Notes: a model not told the origin generated them from the letters alone. A stretch of 64,000 bases of DNA from CAZUYC01 sp964624475 (GCA_964624475.1 CAZUYC010000094.1:1-64000), one strand, 5' to 3'. Positions 33,723 through 42,291 are shown, numbered from the stretch's first letter. A program made the numbers and translations.

Positions 33723-34432
33723 GGCGATTCCTCCTTCGGTCCCCCCTGCGATCCGCCCTCCACCACCGCCCCGGCCGCGACCAGGGCGCGGCGCACCCGC
33801 CGCCGCGCGGTGTGGAGCCGGCTCATCACGGTTCCCTTCGGCACGCCCAGGCACTCGGCGATCTCCTGGTAGCTGAGCCCTTCGATCTCGCGCAGCTCGA
33901 GCGTGCGCCGCGCGTCCTCGGACAGGCCCGCGAGGGCCTGCGCGAGCTGCGCCCGCAGCTCCGCCCGCTCGAGGGCCAGCTCGGGCTCCGGCGACTCCGG
34001 ATCGGCCTCGGCCTCTCGCTCCACCTCTTCGCTCCATTCGACGCGCCGGGAGCTCCGCTCGCGCCGCTTCCGGTCCAGGCACAGGTTCATCACGATCCGA
34101 TGCAGCCACGTGTAGAAGCTCGACCGCCCTTCGAAGCGGTCGAGGGCGCCGTAGGCCTTGAGAAACGCGTCCTGGACCACGTCGCGCGCCTGCTCCTCGT
34201 CGCGCAGCACCCGCAGGGCCAGACCGAAGGCGCGGCCCTGGTAGCGCTCCACGAGCACACGGAACGCCGCATGGTCGCCTTTCCTCGCCCGGGCGACCGC
34301 CAGGGCGTCCGCCGCCGACCCGCCCTCGGCGGCGGCCGGCGCGGCGCGGCCGGAGCCTCTCGCACCTTCCGCCGTGGTCGGGTCTCCCGCGGGGTTGGAC
34401 GCCCTCGCGCTCCCGGTTATTCGCCGCGTCAG
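33719..34432 (-). CDS. ECF-type RNA polymerase sigma factor; start codon uncertain
   Basis: Region 2 is clear (ARKGDHAAFRVLVERYQGRA, EEQARDVVQDAFLKAYGALD, SSFYTWLHRIVMNLCLDRKR), and so is region 4 (GLSEDARRTLELREIEGLSY, QEIAECLGVPKGTVMSRLHT). No ATG, GTG or TTG lies between the end of polA and region 2. I place the start at CTG 34432 because it overlaps the polA stop as CTGA, mirroring the ATGA/GTGA overlaps of this genome. A CTG at 34303 is the alternative. GTG codons inside the LVERY segment would truncate the fold. The gene is coupled to its anti-sigma factor. Confidence 0.8.
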   Translation of the reverse strand: MTRRITGSARASNPAGDPTTAEGARGSGRAAPAAAEGGSAADALAVARARKGDHAAFRVLVERYQGRAFGLALRVLRDEEQARDVVQDAFLKAYGALDRFEGRSSFYTWLHRIVMNLCLDRKRRERSSRRVEWSEEVEREAEADPESPEPELALERAELRAQLAQALAGLSEDARRTLELREIEGLSYQEIAECLGVPKGTVMSRLHTARRRVRRALVAAGAVVEGGSQGGPKEESP

Positions 34433-37095
34433 TGCGCCTCGCGCCAGTTGCGGCCCGCGCCCACGTCCACCACGAGCGGAACGCGAAGCGGGAGGGCCCC
34501 CTCCATCAGCTCCCGGACGCGCTCGCCCACCCGCTCCTGCGCCGATCCCGCGACCTCGAAGACGAGCTCGTCGTGCACCTGGAGGATCATCCGCCCCCGA
34601 AGATCCTCGGCCGCGAGGGCCGCGTCCACCACCACCATCGCCTTCTTGATCAGGTCGGCCGCGGTGCCCTGGATCACCGAGTTCACGGCCATGCGCTCGG
34701 CCGCCATGCGCAGCGCGCGGTTGCGCGAGCCGAGGTCCGGCAGGTAGCGCCGGCGGCCGAGGTGGGTGCGGACGAAGCCCCGCTCGCGGGCCTCCGCCAC
34801 CGTCTCGTCGAGGAAGCGGCGCACGCCGCGGTAGCGCGAGAAGTAGGCGTCGATCGTGGCCTGGGCCTCGGCGGTGGCGATCCCGAGCTGGTGGGCGAGG
34901 CCGAAGGCCGAGGACCCGTAGATGATCCCGAAGTTCACGGCCTTGGCGCGGGCGCGCTGGTCGTCGCTCACGCGGTCGGGAAGGGTTCCCGCGACCTCGG
35001 CGGCCGTGCGGCGGTGGATGTCCTCGCCGCGCCGGAAGGACTCGATCAGGCTCTCGTCGCCCGAGTAGTGGGCGAGGATGCGCAGCTCCACCTGCGAGTA
35101 GTCGGCCGAGAGCAGGCACGAGCCCTCGGCCGGGACGAAGGCCTCGCGGATGCGCACGCCCTCGGGCGTGCGGATCGGGATGTTCTGCACGTTGGGGCGC
35201 GTCGCGGAGAGGCGCCCGGTCGCCGCCCCGACCTGGTGGTAGGTCGGGTGGATGCGGCCCGTGCGCGGGTTCACGAGCGGCGGGAGCGCGTCGATGTAGG
35301 TGTTCTTGAGCTTCGCGAGGCGCCGGTAGGCGAGGATCCGCTGCGGGAGGTCGTGGTGCGCCGCCAGCTGCTCGAGGACGTCCTCGTCCGTCGAATAGCC
35401 GGTCTTGGTCTTCCGGATCACCGGGAGCCGGAGCTTCTCGAAGAGGATCTGCTGGAGCTGCTTCGGCGAGGAGACCAGGAACTTCTCGCCGGCGAGCGCG
35501 AAGATCTCGCCCTCGATCCGCGCGAGATCCGCCTCGTACTCGAGCGAGAGGCGCGCGAGCACGCGCTCGTCGATGCGGACCCCCGCCCGCTCCATGCGCG
35601 CGAGCACGCGCGTCAGCGGGAGCTCGACCTCCTCGAAGAGCGGAGCCAGCCCGTCCTCGTCGAGCCGGCGCTCGAGCGGCGCGCGCAATGCCGCGACGGC
35701 GCGCACCGTCTCGCCCGCCCACGCCGCGAGATCCTCGGCCGGGAGATCCGCGGCCCGGGTCGCGCGGGCGCCGCGGCCCGCCAGCTCCTCGAAGGGACGC
35801 ACGCGCAGCCCCTGGTACTGGGCGGCGAGCGCAACGAGCGTGCTCGAGCCGGAGGAATCGAGGAGCTGGCCGGCGAGCTCGACGTCGAAGCCCGGCACCG
35901 CGAGCTCGACCCCGTGCTCGGCGAAGAGGAGCTGCGCGCCCTTGGCGTCGCGCCCGCCCCAGGCGACCGATCCGCCGGCGGCGCCGAGGAGCGGCTCGAG
36001 GCCCCTCGCGACCTCGTCGAAGGCGAGGCCGCCCGGGCCGCAGGCCACGTAGGCGGCGCCCTCCCCCGAGAGGGCGAAGGCGAGGCCGATGGGCTCGCTG
36101 GCGAGCGGGCCCTCCTCGTCACCGACCCAGAGGAGCGTCACGCAGGGCTGCTTCGCGAGCTCGTCCACGAGCGCGCGCAGCGCGCCCGCGTCGCGCACCG
36201 CGCGGACCGCCGCCGCCGCGGCCGGCGCGCGCGCGGGCGCGGGTCCGAGCGACTCGAGCAGCCGCGTCATCCCGAGCCGCTCGAAGAGCTCGCGCAGCCG
36301 CTCGCGGTCGGGCTCGGCCCGGGGCGCCGCGAGCGCATCCTCCGGAACCGGCACGTCGCGGTGCAGCGTCGAGAGCCGCTTCGAGAGCCGGGCCGCTTCC
36401 GGGTGCGCGAGCAGCGCCTCGCGCGGGCGCTTCGCGCGCACCTCGGCCGCGTGCGCGAGGAGCTTTTCCAGATCGCCCCACTCGGCGAGGAGCGCCGCGG
36501 CGCCCTTCTCGCCGATCCCCGGGACGCCCGGAATGTCGTCGCTCGGGTCGCCGCAGAGGGCGCGCAGGTCGAGGATGCCCTCGGGCGGCACGCCAAATCT
36601 CTCTTCGACCTCCGCCGGCCCGTAGCGGCGCTCCTTCATCCCGTCGAGGAGCGTCACGCGGCTGCTCACGAGCTGCATCAGGTCCTTGTCGGTCGAGACG
36701 ATCGTGACCCTGGCGTCGGCCGGCGCGCGCGCCACGAGCGTCGCGATCACGTCGTCCGCCTCAAAGCCCCGGAGCTCGACGATCGGGATCCGCCAGGCCC
36801 GGACGATTTCGTGAACGAACGGGATCTGCGCGGAGAGATCCTCGGGCTGGTGGTCGCGGCTCGCCTTGTAGCCCGGGAAGAGCTCGTGCCGGAAGGTCTT
36901 CCCGCGCGCGTCGAAGACGACGACCACGTGGTCGGGCTGCTCCTCGCGCAAAACCTTGCCGAGCATGTTCGCGAAGCCGTGGATCGCGTTGGTGGGCGTC
37001 CCGTCGGGAGCCCGCAGGCCCGGGATCGCGAAGAAGGCCCGGTAGAGCGCGTTCGTGCCGTCGACGAGTAGCCAGTGCTCGGGAGACGACGGCAC
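34429..37095 (-). CDS. polA: DNA polymerase I; 3'-5' exonuclease domain degenerate
   Basis: 888 residues. The 5'-3' nuclease part is intact (LLVDGTNALYRAFFAI, HVVVVFDARGKTFRHELFPG, ELRGFEADDVIATL, TIVSTDKDLMQLV). The polymerase part is intact (motif A LLSADYSQVELRILAHYSGD, motif B RAKAVNFGIIYGSSAFGL, motif C MILQVHDELVFEV). The middle domain aligns with the proofreading exonuclease by position, but the Asp-x-Glu of the first motif is replaced (TLLWVGDEEG) and the last motif is missing, so proofreading is probably lost. Divergent from a small membrane protein 39 bases away. Confidence 0.95.
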   Translation of the reverse strand: MPSSPEHWLLVDGTNALYRAFFAIPGLRAPDGTPTNAIHGFANMLGKVLREEQPDHVVVVFDARGKTFRHELFPGYKASRDHQPEDLSAQIPFVHEIVRAWRIPIVELRGFEADDVIATLVARAPADARVTIVSTDKDLMQLVSSRVTLLDGMKERRYGPAEVEERFGVPPEGILDLRALCGDPSDDIPGVPGIGEKGAAALLAEWGDLEKLLAHAAEVRAKRPREALLAHPEAARLSKRLSTLHRDVPVPEDALAAPRAEPDRERLRELFERLGMTRLLESLGPAPARAPAAAAAVRAVRDAGALRALVDELAKQPCVTLLWVGDEEGPLASEPIGLAFALSGEGAAYVACGPGGLAFDEVARGLEPLLGAAGGSVAWGGRDAKGAQLLFAEHGVELAVPGFDVELAGQLLDSSGSSTLVALAAQYQGLRVRPFEELAGRGARATRAADLPAEDLAAWAGETVRAVAALRAPLERRLDEDGLAPLFEEVELPLTRVLARMERAGVRIDERVLARLSLEYEADLARIEGEIFALAGEKFLVSSPKQLQQILFEKLRLPVIRKTKTGYSTDEDVLEQLAAHHDLPQRILAYRRLAKLKNTYIDALPPLVNPRTGRIHPTYHQVGAATGRLSATRPNVQNIPIRTPEGVRIREAFVPAEGSCLLSADYSQVELRILAHYSGDESLIESFRRGEDIHRRTAAEVAGTLPDRVSDDQRARAKAVNFGIIYGSSAFGLAHQLGIATAEAQATIDAYFSRYRGVRRFLDETVAEARERGFVRTHLGRRRYLPDLGSRNRALRMAAERMAVNSVIQGTAADLIKKAMVVVDAALAAEDLRGRMILQVHDELVFEVAGSAQERVGERVRELMEGALPLRVPLVVDVGAGRNWREAH

Positions 37096-37134
37096 GTTTG
37101 CCCCCGCGATCGCGCCCGCGTACGCTCGGGCGAG

Positions 37135-37419
37135 ATGCCCCTCCCCCCGCGCGGCGGCGCGACCTTCCGGCCGCGCTTCACCCTGACGATACTCTACTTC
37201 TTCGCCTTCCTGCTCTTGTTCTGCATGGCGGTCGCAGCGCCGGCCCTCACCGAGGTGCTGCAGAGCACGCCGCCCGGTCCCGAGCAGGAGGCCATCGCCC
37301 GCGAGGCCGCGCGCCGCGCGGTCGGCCCGCGCCTCCCGATCGCCGCCCTCGCCGCCCTCGTCGCGACGGCGATCGGCCTCTACGCGCGCCTACTCCCCGG
37401 ATTCCGTCATCCCCGCTGA
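37135..37419 (+). CDS. Small two-helix membrane protein, unknown function
   Basis: 94 residues from ATG 37135. The first helix is LTILYFFAFLLLFCMAVAAP, the second LPIAALAALVATAIGLYARL; between them lies a short charged loop with PGPEQEAIAREAARRA. No family is recognised. It is divergent from polA with only 39 bases between starts, so the two share a promoter region. Confidence 0.65.
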   Translation: MPLPPRGGATFRPRFTLTILYFFAFLLLFCMAVAAPALTEVLQSTPPGPEQEAIAREAARRAVGPRLPIAALAALVATAIGLYARLLPGFRHPR

Positions 37420-37426
37420 GGGAGAC

Positions 37427-37485
37427 GCAAGCGAAGCGCGCAGCGGGCCGGAGCTCCGGTGGAGCTCGGCCCAGGCGAGCGGAGT
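37427..37485. repeat. Solo repeat arm carrying a 24-base palindromic word
   Basis: The arm begins GCAAGCGAAGCGCGCAGCG (37427-37445) and ends AGGCGAGCGGAGT. Between the two, instead of the usual short AGCCGC, sits the word CCGGAGCTCC...GGAGCTCGGCC (37448-37471). It looks like a palindrome inserted into the arm. It is located between the convergent small membrane protein and acpP. Confidence 0.6.
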
Positions 37486-37527
37486 GAAATCGGGAGAAGA
37501 GGCCTACCTCTGACTCCCGCTCCCGCC

Positions 37528-37782
37528 TCAGCTCACGTGCTCGATGATATATCGCTCGACGTCGGCGATCGTGGTGATCGTCTCGGCGACTTCTTCGGGG
37601 ACCTCGATGTCGAACTCGTCCTCGAGCGCCATCAGGAGCTCGACGAGCTCGAGCGAGTCGGCGCCGAGGTCCTCCTGGAGGCTCGCGTCGGGGATCACCT
37701 CGGCGGGCTCGACGCCGAGCTGGCGCGCGACGACGCCGCGGATCCTCGACTCGAGCGCCTCGATCTCCGCCCTGCCCGCCAC
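37528..37782 (-). CDS. acpP: Acyl carrier protein
   Basis: 84 residues, acidic. The phosphopantetheine attachment site is DLGADSLELVELLMALEDEF (Ser43). It carries acyl chains in fatty-acid or lipid A precursor synthesis. It is not next to fabF/fabG as in many genomes, so it may be a dedicated second carrier; the lpxD gene is 3.5 kb away. ATG 37782. Confidence 0.9.
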   Translation of the reverse strand: MAGRAEIEALESRIRGVVARQLGVEPAEVIPDASLQEDLGADSLELVELLMALEDEFDIEVPEEVAETITTIADVERYIIEHVS

Positions 37783-37830
37783 CGTCGCCCCCTTCCCGGC
37801 CGCCCGCGGCCGGACCCCTGGCCCGCCCGA

Positions 37831-38397
37831 CTACGCCGTGCCGCCCGCGGCGATCCCGCGCAGCACGATCTCCACCGCGTCCTCGAACACCTCGTCGAGC
37901 CCGCGGCGGCGCAGCCGGCGGCGCGTGGCGGAGGTCTCCGTCTGGATCAAGCCGTTCGCGAGCGTCCAGAGCACGTTCGCCACCTCCCACGGGTCGCAGT
38001 CGGCGAAGTGTCCCGACGCGACGCCCTTGGCGACGATCCCCGCCACCGCGTCCACGCACGACTCCCACAGGCGCGCGACCTCGTCCACGACGGCGGCCGG
38101 CAGCTGCCCGATCACCGACTCGTTCTCGATCGCCCAGAAGATCTGGAAGTACTCGCGGTTGCCGACGTAGTGGTGGAAGTAGAAGCGCGCGGTCCGGCGC
38201 AGCTGCGCCGGGGGATCGAGCGCCGGATCGAGCGTGGCCAGGAGCTTGCGCTCGAAGATCGCGCCGCTCTGGGCGAGCACGGCGACGTAGAGCTCGCCCT
38301 TGTTCTCGAAGTAGCGGTAGAGGGTGCCCTTGGCGACGCCCGCCCGCTCCGCGACGTGGTCGAGGTTCGCGGCAACGAACCCGTCGCGGAAGAACAC
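37831..38397 (-). CDS. TetR-family regulator; first helix encoded upstream of the only normal start
   Basis: 188 residues from GTG 38397. The DNA-binding helices LDHVAERAGVAKGTLYRYFE are clear, followed by the ligand-binding helices (RTARFYFHHYVGNREYFQIF). Helix 1 homology continues upstream in the same frame (GRREEKKALSRRRILDAAQD, read from about 38400-38455). No ATG, GTG or TTG occurs between there and the cysK coding region. Either a rare start (CTG or other) is used or the gene has lost its start. It follows cysK directly on the same strand. Confidence 0.8.
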   Translation of the reverse strand: MFFRDGFVAANLDHVAERAGVAKGTLYRYFENKGELYVAVLAQSGAIFERKLLATLDPALDPPAQLRRTARFYFHHYVGNREYFQIFWAIENESVIGQLPAAVVDEVARLWESCVDAVAGIVAKGVASGHFADCDPWEVANVLWTLANGLIQTETSATRRRLRRRGLDEVFEDAVEIVLRGIAAGGTA

Positions 38398-38470
38398 GTC
38401 CTGCGCCGCGTCCAGGATCCGGCGCCTGGAGAGCGCCTTCTTCTCCTCGCGACGCCCGTGAAAGGCCGCC

Positions 38471-39430
38471 TCAGATCCCGACGTCGTCGCTCCCCTCGTA
38501 GCGGTAGGGCTCGTAGAGCACCGTCTGGATGTAGCGCTCGCCGAAGCTCGGGATGATCACCACGATCAAGCCGAGGTTCTGCCCGTCGCCCGCCGCGTAC
38601 TTGAGCGCCGCGGCGACCGCGGCGCCGGAGGAGATGCCGCAGAGCAGGCCCTCCTCCTTGGCGAGGCGCCGCGCCATCTCGAGCGCCTCCTCGTTGGTGA
38701 CGGTCACGATCCCGTCGAGGAGCTTGCGGTCGAGGACGTCGGGCACGAAGCCTGCGCCGATGCCCTGGATCGGGTGCGGCCCGGGCTTCCCGCCCGAGAG
38801 CACGGGGCTCGCGGCGGGCTCCACGGCGATCGCCTTGAACGAGGGCTTGCGGGCCTTGATCACCTGCGCGACGCCCGTGATCGTGCCGCCCGTGCCGACG
38901 CCGGAGATCAGCGCGTCGACCTTCCCGTCGGTGTCCTTCCAGATCTCCTCGGCCGTCGTCCGGCGGTGCACCTCGGGGTTGGCCGGGTTCTTGAACTGCT
39001 GCGGCATGAAGGCGTTCGGGATCTTGGCGACGAGCTCGTTCGCCTTCTCGATCGCGCCCGGCATGCCCTTCGAGCGGTCGGTCAGCACGAGCTTCGCGCC
39101 GAAGGCGCGCAGCACGACGCGCCGCTCCGGGCTCATCGACTCCGGCATCGTGAGCACGCACTCGTAGCCCTTCACCGCCGCGACGAAGGCGAGGGCGATC
39201 CCGGTGTTGCCGCTGGTCGGCTCGACGATCACCGTCTCGCCCGGCGTGATGAGCCCCTCGCGCTCGGCCGCCTCGATCATCGCGAGCCCGATGCGGTCCT
39301 TCACGCTGGCCGCGGGGTTCAGGTTCTCGAGCTTCGCCACGATCTGGGGCCGGACGCCCGCCGCCACGCGGTTCAGGCGCAGGAGGGGAGTGCGACCGAC
39401 GAGCTCACAGATGTTCTTCGCGACGTTCAT
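38471..39430 (-). CDS. cysK: Cysteine synthase A (O-acetylserine sulfhydrylase)
   Basis: 319 residues, the usual length. It makes cysteine from O-acetylserine and sulfide with PLP. Seen: ICELVGRTPLLRLNR, PLP lysine K44 in NPAASVKDRIGLAMIE, the substrate loop VEPTSGNTGIALA, phosphate-binding ISGVGTGGTITGVAQ and QGIGAGFVPDVLD. ATG 39430 has AGGAG nine bases upstream; the first 26 bases overlap the end of truD. Confidence 0.95.
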   Translation of the reverse strand: MNVAKNICELVGRTPLLRLNRVAAGVRPQIVAKLENLNPAASVKDRIGLAMIEAAEREGLITPGETVIVEPTSGNTGIALAFVAAVKGYECVLTMPESMSPERRVVLRAFGAKLVLTDRSKGMPGAIEKANELVAKIPNAFMPQQFKNPANPEVHRRTTAEEIWKDTDGKVDALISGVGTGGTITGVAQVIKARKPSFKAIAVEPAASPVLSGGKPGPHPIQGIGAGFVPDVLDRKLLDGIVTVTNEEALEMARRLAKEEGLLCGISSGAAVAAALKYAAGDGQNLGLIVVIIPSFGERYIQTVLYEPYRYEGSDDVGI

Positions 39431-40451
39431 GGGAGGTCTCCTCGTCCGGCGACGGAGCATACTCGCGCGGCCGATCGGTGTCATCCGGGAATCGGCCGAG
39501 GAGAGCCTCGAGCAGGACGGTCGCGTAGCTCCCCGGCGGGAGGGTCACGCGGACGCGCAGCCCCTCGGGCGCACCCTCGAGCGCGAGGTCGGCGGGCCGG
39601 ACGCGCAGCGCCCGGCGCCCGCCGCGGAGCCGGATGCCGCGCGGCGGGCACCAGGCCGCGGGGACCCCGTGCGCCGCGAGCGCGGCCCGCTCGCTCTCCG
39701 CCACCGGGCCTCGGGGCTCGGGCGCGCGCGAGCCGAAGATCGGTCCGGTGGCGCTGATCTCGAACGCCGCCGCGCGCGGCGCCTCGCGCTCGGCGTCCTC
39801 GACGACGAAGAGCCCGCCGCTCGCGTGGACCACGGCGACGTCGCCCGAAAGCGCTCGATCGAAGGCGTCGCCGCGCGCCTCGAGCACGGCGTTGAAGACC
39901 TCGGCCTGGAGCGCGGAGAGCAGGAAGCGCGCGAGGCGGCGGTCGCGCGGCCCGGCCTCGCCGCGCAGGATGCGCCGGCCGAGCTCGGCGTTCGCACGGT
40001 CGCGGCCGAAGCGCTGCGGGCCGAAGCGGTTCGGGAGCCCGCGCCGGAAGAGCTCCTCCGCGCGCCGCGCCGCCGCCTCGCGCGCCGCCGCGTCCACGTC
40101 GCGCACCAGGATCTCGAAGCGGTTCGCGCGCAGCTGCCCCGTGCGGAGCTTGTGCGGGTGGCGCGCCGCCTCGAGCACGCGGGCTCCGCGCAGCGCGAGC
40201 CCGGGCGCCGCGTCGGGAGCGAGACCCGGCACGGAGAACCACTGCGTCGCCACGGCCACGCGGTCTTTCCGGCCCGCGTAGCCCACGTCGCGCGGCGCCA
40301 CGCCGGCCGCGCGCGCCAGCTCGCGCGCGACCTCCTCCGTCGTGCGCAGGGTCTTCTCCACGCGCAGGAAGGTGTGGCCGCCGGAGCCCGTCGGAGCGTA
40401 GAGCGGGACCTCGTCGACGCGGAACTCCTCGGGCCGCGCGCGGATCCTCAC
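39405..40451 (-). CDS. truD: tRNA pseudouridine(13) synthase
   Basis: 348 residues. TruD isomerises U13 of tRNA-Glu. The catalytic Asp is in DVGYAGRKDRVAVATQWFSV. Also typical are EEFRVDEVPLYAPTGSGGHT and LRANRFEILVRD, followed by NRFGPQRFG; the TRUD insertion domain lies in the second half. GTG 40451 shares GTGA with the rnhB stop. The tail overlaps the cysK start by 26 bases. Confidence 0.9.
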   Translation of the reverse strand: MRIRARPEEFRVDEVPLYAPTGSGGHTFLRVEKTLRTTEEVARELARAAGVAPRDVGYAGRKDRVAVATQWFSVPGLAPDAAPGLALRGARVLEAARHPHKLRTGQLRANRFEILVRDVDAAAREAAARRAEELFRRGLPNRFGPQRFGRDRANAELGRRILRGEAGPRDRRLARFLLSALQAEVFNAVLEARGDAFDRALSGDVAVVHASGGLFVVEDAEREAPRAAAFEISATGPIFGSRAPEPRGPVAESERAALAAHGVPAAWCPPRGIRLRGGRRALRVRPADLALEGAPEGLRVRVTLPPGSYATVLLEALLGRFPDDTDRPREYAPSPDEETSHERREEHL

Positions 40452-41236
40452 CGGGGGAGGAACGCGGCGACGGGGGCGAAGGAGCGCCGGTGGATCGGCG
40501 AGGGCCCGAGCCGGCGGAGCGCGGCGAGGTGCAGCGCGGTCGCATAGCCCATGTGGAGCGCGAAGCCGTAGCCCGGATGCAGCGCGTCCAGATCGCGCAT
40601 CAGCGCGTCGCGGTGGACCTTGGCCACGATCGACGCCGCAGCGATCGAGGCGTCGCGCGCGTCGCCGCCGACCAGCGCCGTCTGCGCGCAGCCGAGGCCG
40701 GGGACGGGGCGCCCGTCGACGAGCGCGTGGTCGGGGAGCGTCGGGAGCGCCCCGATGGCGCGTCGCATCGCCTCGTGCGCCGCGCGCAGCACGTTCAGCG
40801 CGTCGACCTCCTCCGGCCCGATCTCGGCCACCGCCAGCGCCACGGCCTGCGCGCGGATCGCCTCGGCCAGGCGCTCGCGGGCCGCGGGCGAGAGGCGCTT
40901 GGAGTCGTCGAGACCGGGCAGGTCGACGCGGCCCGGGAGCACCACGGCGGCCGCCACGACCGGACCGGCGAGCGGACCCACGCCCACCTCGTCCACCCCC
41001 GCCACGACGCGCGCTCCGGCGGCGAAGAGCGCGCGGCGGCGCGCGAGCAGGCGCCCGAGGCGTCGCGCCTCGGCGGCCCGTTCCCTGGCCCGACGCGCCG
41101 CCGCCTCGGCAAGCCGCCTCGCCCCGGCGCGCCGGTCCGCCCCCAGCACGTCGAGCAGGCGCCGCCGCCGCGCACCCCGCTCCGCCTCCACGCGACGGCG
41201 CAGCTCGGCGAGCGGGATTCCGTCCGTCTCGTTCAC
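40448..41236 (-). CDS. rnhB: Ribonuclease HII with altered GRG motif
   Basis: 262 residues. It cleaves RNA at ribonucleotides in DNA duplexes. The catalytic Asp-Glu pair is in AGVDEVGVGPLAGPVVAAAV (D82, E83), and the further acidic residues are in HALVDGRPVPG and AKVHRDALM. The G-R-G triplet that normally recognises the 2'-OH reads G-V-G here (V86, codon GTG at 40979-40981). An arginine-rich helical extension of about 70 residues precedes the catalytic domain. GTG 41236 shares GTGA with the lpxD stop. Confidence 0.9.
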   Translation of the reverse strand: MNETDGIPLAELRRRVEAERGARRRRLLDVLGADRRAGARRLAEAAARRARERAAEARRLGRLLARRRALFAAGARVVAGVDEVGVGPLAGPVVAAAVVLPGRVDLPGLDDSKRLSPAARERLAEAIRAQAVALAVAEIGPEEVDALNVLRAAHEAMRRAIGALPTLPDHALVDGRPVPGLGCAQTALVGGDARDASIAAASIVAKVHRDALMRDLDALHPGYGFALHMGYATALHLAALRRLGPSPIHRRSFAPVAAFLPR

Positions 41237-42291
41237 CGCGGCTCGCCGGCCTCCCGGTCGCGCTCGCCGGGCGCGATCCCGAGCCTGCGCTCGATCGCGC
41301 GCAGGCGGCGCAGCATCCCGGGCAGGAGCCCGAGCGCCCCGAAGATGCGCCGGAACGCGGCGAGCTCGCGGTGCGGCGAGCCCATCACGCGCTCGCCCGG
41401 CCCGACGTCGCCGCGCACGCCGCTCTGGGGCCCGACGAAGGCCCGCTCGCCGATCGCCACGTGGTCGGCGACGCCGGCCTGGGCCATCAGCAGCGCGCGC
41501 GGGCCGACGACGGAGCTGCCCGCGATCCCCGCCTGCGCCACCACGACGGCGCTCGCGCCGATCGCGACGTTGTGCGCGACCTGGACCAGGTTGTCGATCT
41601 TCGCGCCGCGCCCGATCCGCGTCTCGCCGAGCGATCCGCGATCCACCGCGGTGTTGGCGCCGATCTCGACGTCGTCCTCGACCACGACGCGCCCGAGCCG
41701 CGGCAGGGCCTCGAGGCGGCCCTCCTCGTCCATCGCGTAGCCGAAGCCGTCGGAGCCGAGCACCGCGCCGGGCTGGAGGACGACGCGGGCGCCGAGCACG
41801 GTGCCCTCGCGCAGCACGCAGCCGGCGTGGATCACGCATTCCGCCCCGACCTCGACGTCGGCGTAGAGCACGGCGCGCGCGTGCAGGACGCTGCGCGCCC
41901 CGACCCGCGCGCGGGGGCCCACGACGCAGCCCGGTCCGATCGCGGCGGACGGGTCGACCCGCGCCGAGGGATCGACGAAGGCCCCCGCGTGCACGCCCGG
42001 CTGCGGAACGGGCGGCGGCGCGATCCGGCGCGCGGCGCGGGCGAAGTCGAGCCCGGGGTTCGGCGAGCGGATCGCCGGGCGCCCGCCCGTATCGAGGCCG
42101 GGCGGAGCGATCACCGCACCCGCGGCGCTCGCCCGCAGCGCCTCGGCGAAGCGCGCCGAGCGGGCGTGGGCGAGGTCGCCGGGCCCCGCCCGATCGAGCG
42201 CCGCCACCCCGGCCACGCGGCGGTCCCCATCGCCCTCGAGCTCGCGGCCGAGCTCCTCTGCGAGGTCGCGCAGGCGGATCGAGGGCGGCAT
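41233..42291 (-). CDS. lpxD: UDP-3-O-acylglucosamine N-acyltransferase
   Basis: 352 residues. It adds the second acyl chain in lipid A synthesis. The N-terminal uridine-binding domain (AALDRAGPGDLAHARSARFA) is followed by a left-handed beta-helix of hexapeptide repeats (VDPSARVDPSAAIGPGCVVG and onward). The catalytic His is H240 in NLVQVAHNVAIGASAVVVAQ. Presence of lpxD indicates an LPS outer membrane. First of the lpxD-rnhB-truD-cysK-tetR chain. Confidence 0.95.
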   Translation of the reverse strand: MPPSIRLRDLAEELGRELEGDGDRRVAGVAALDRAGPGDLAHARSARFAEALRASAAGAVIAPPGLDTGGRPAIRSPNPGLDFARAARRIAPPPVPQPGVHAGAFVDPSARVDPSAAIGPGCVVGPRARVGARSVLHARAVLYADVEVGAECVIHAGCVLREGTVLGARVVLQPGAVLGSDGFGYAMDEEGRLEALPRLGRVVVEDDVEIGANTAVDRGSLGETRIGRGAKIDNLVQVAHNVAIGASAVVVAQAGIAGSSVVGPRALLMAQAGVADHVAIGERAFVGPQSGVRGDVGPGERVMGSPHRELAAFRRIFGALGLLPGMLRRLRAIERRLGIAPGERDREAGEPR

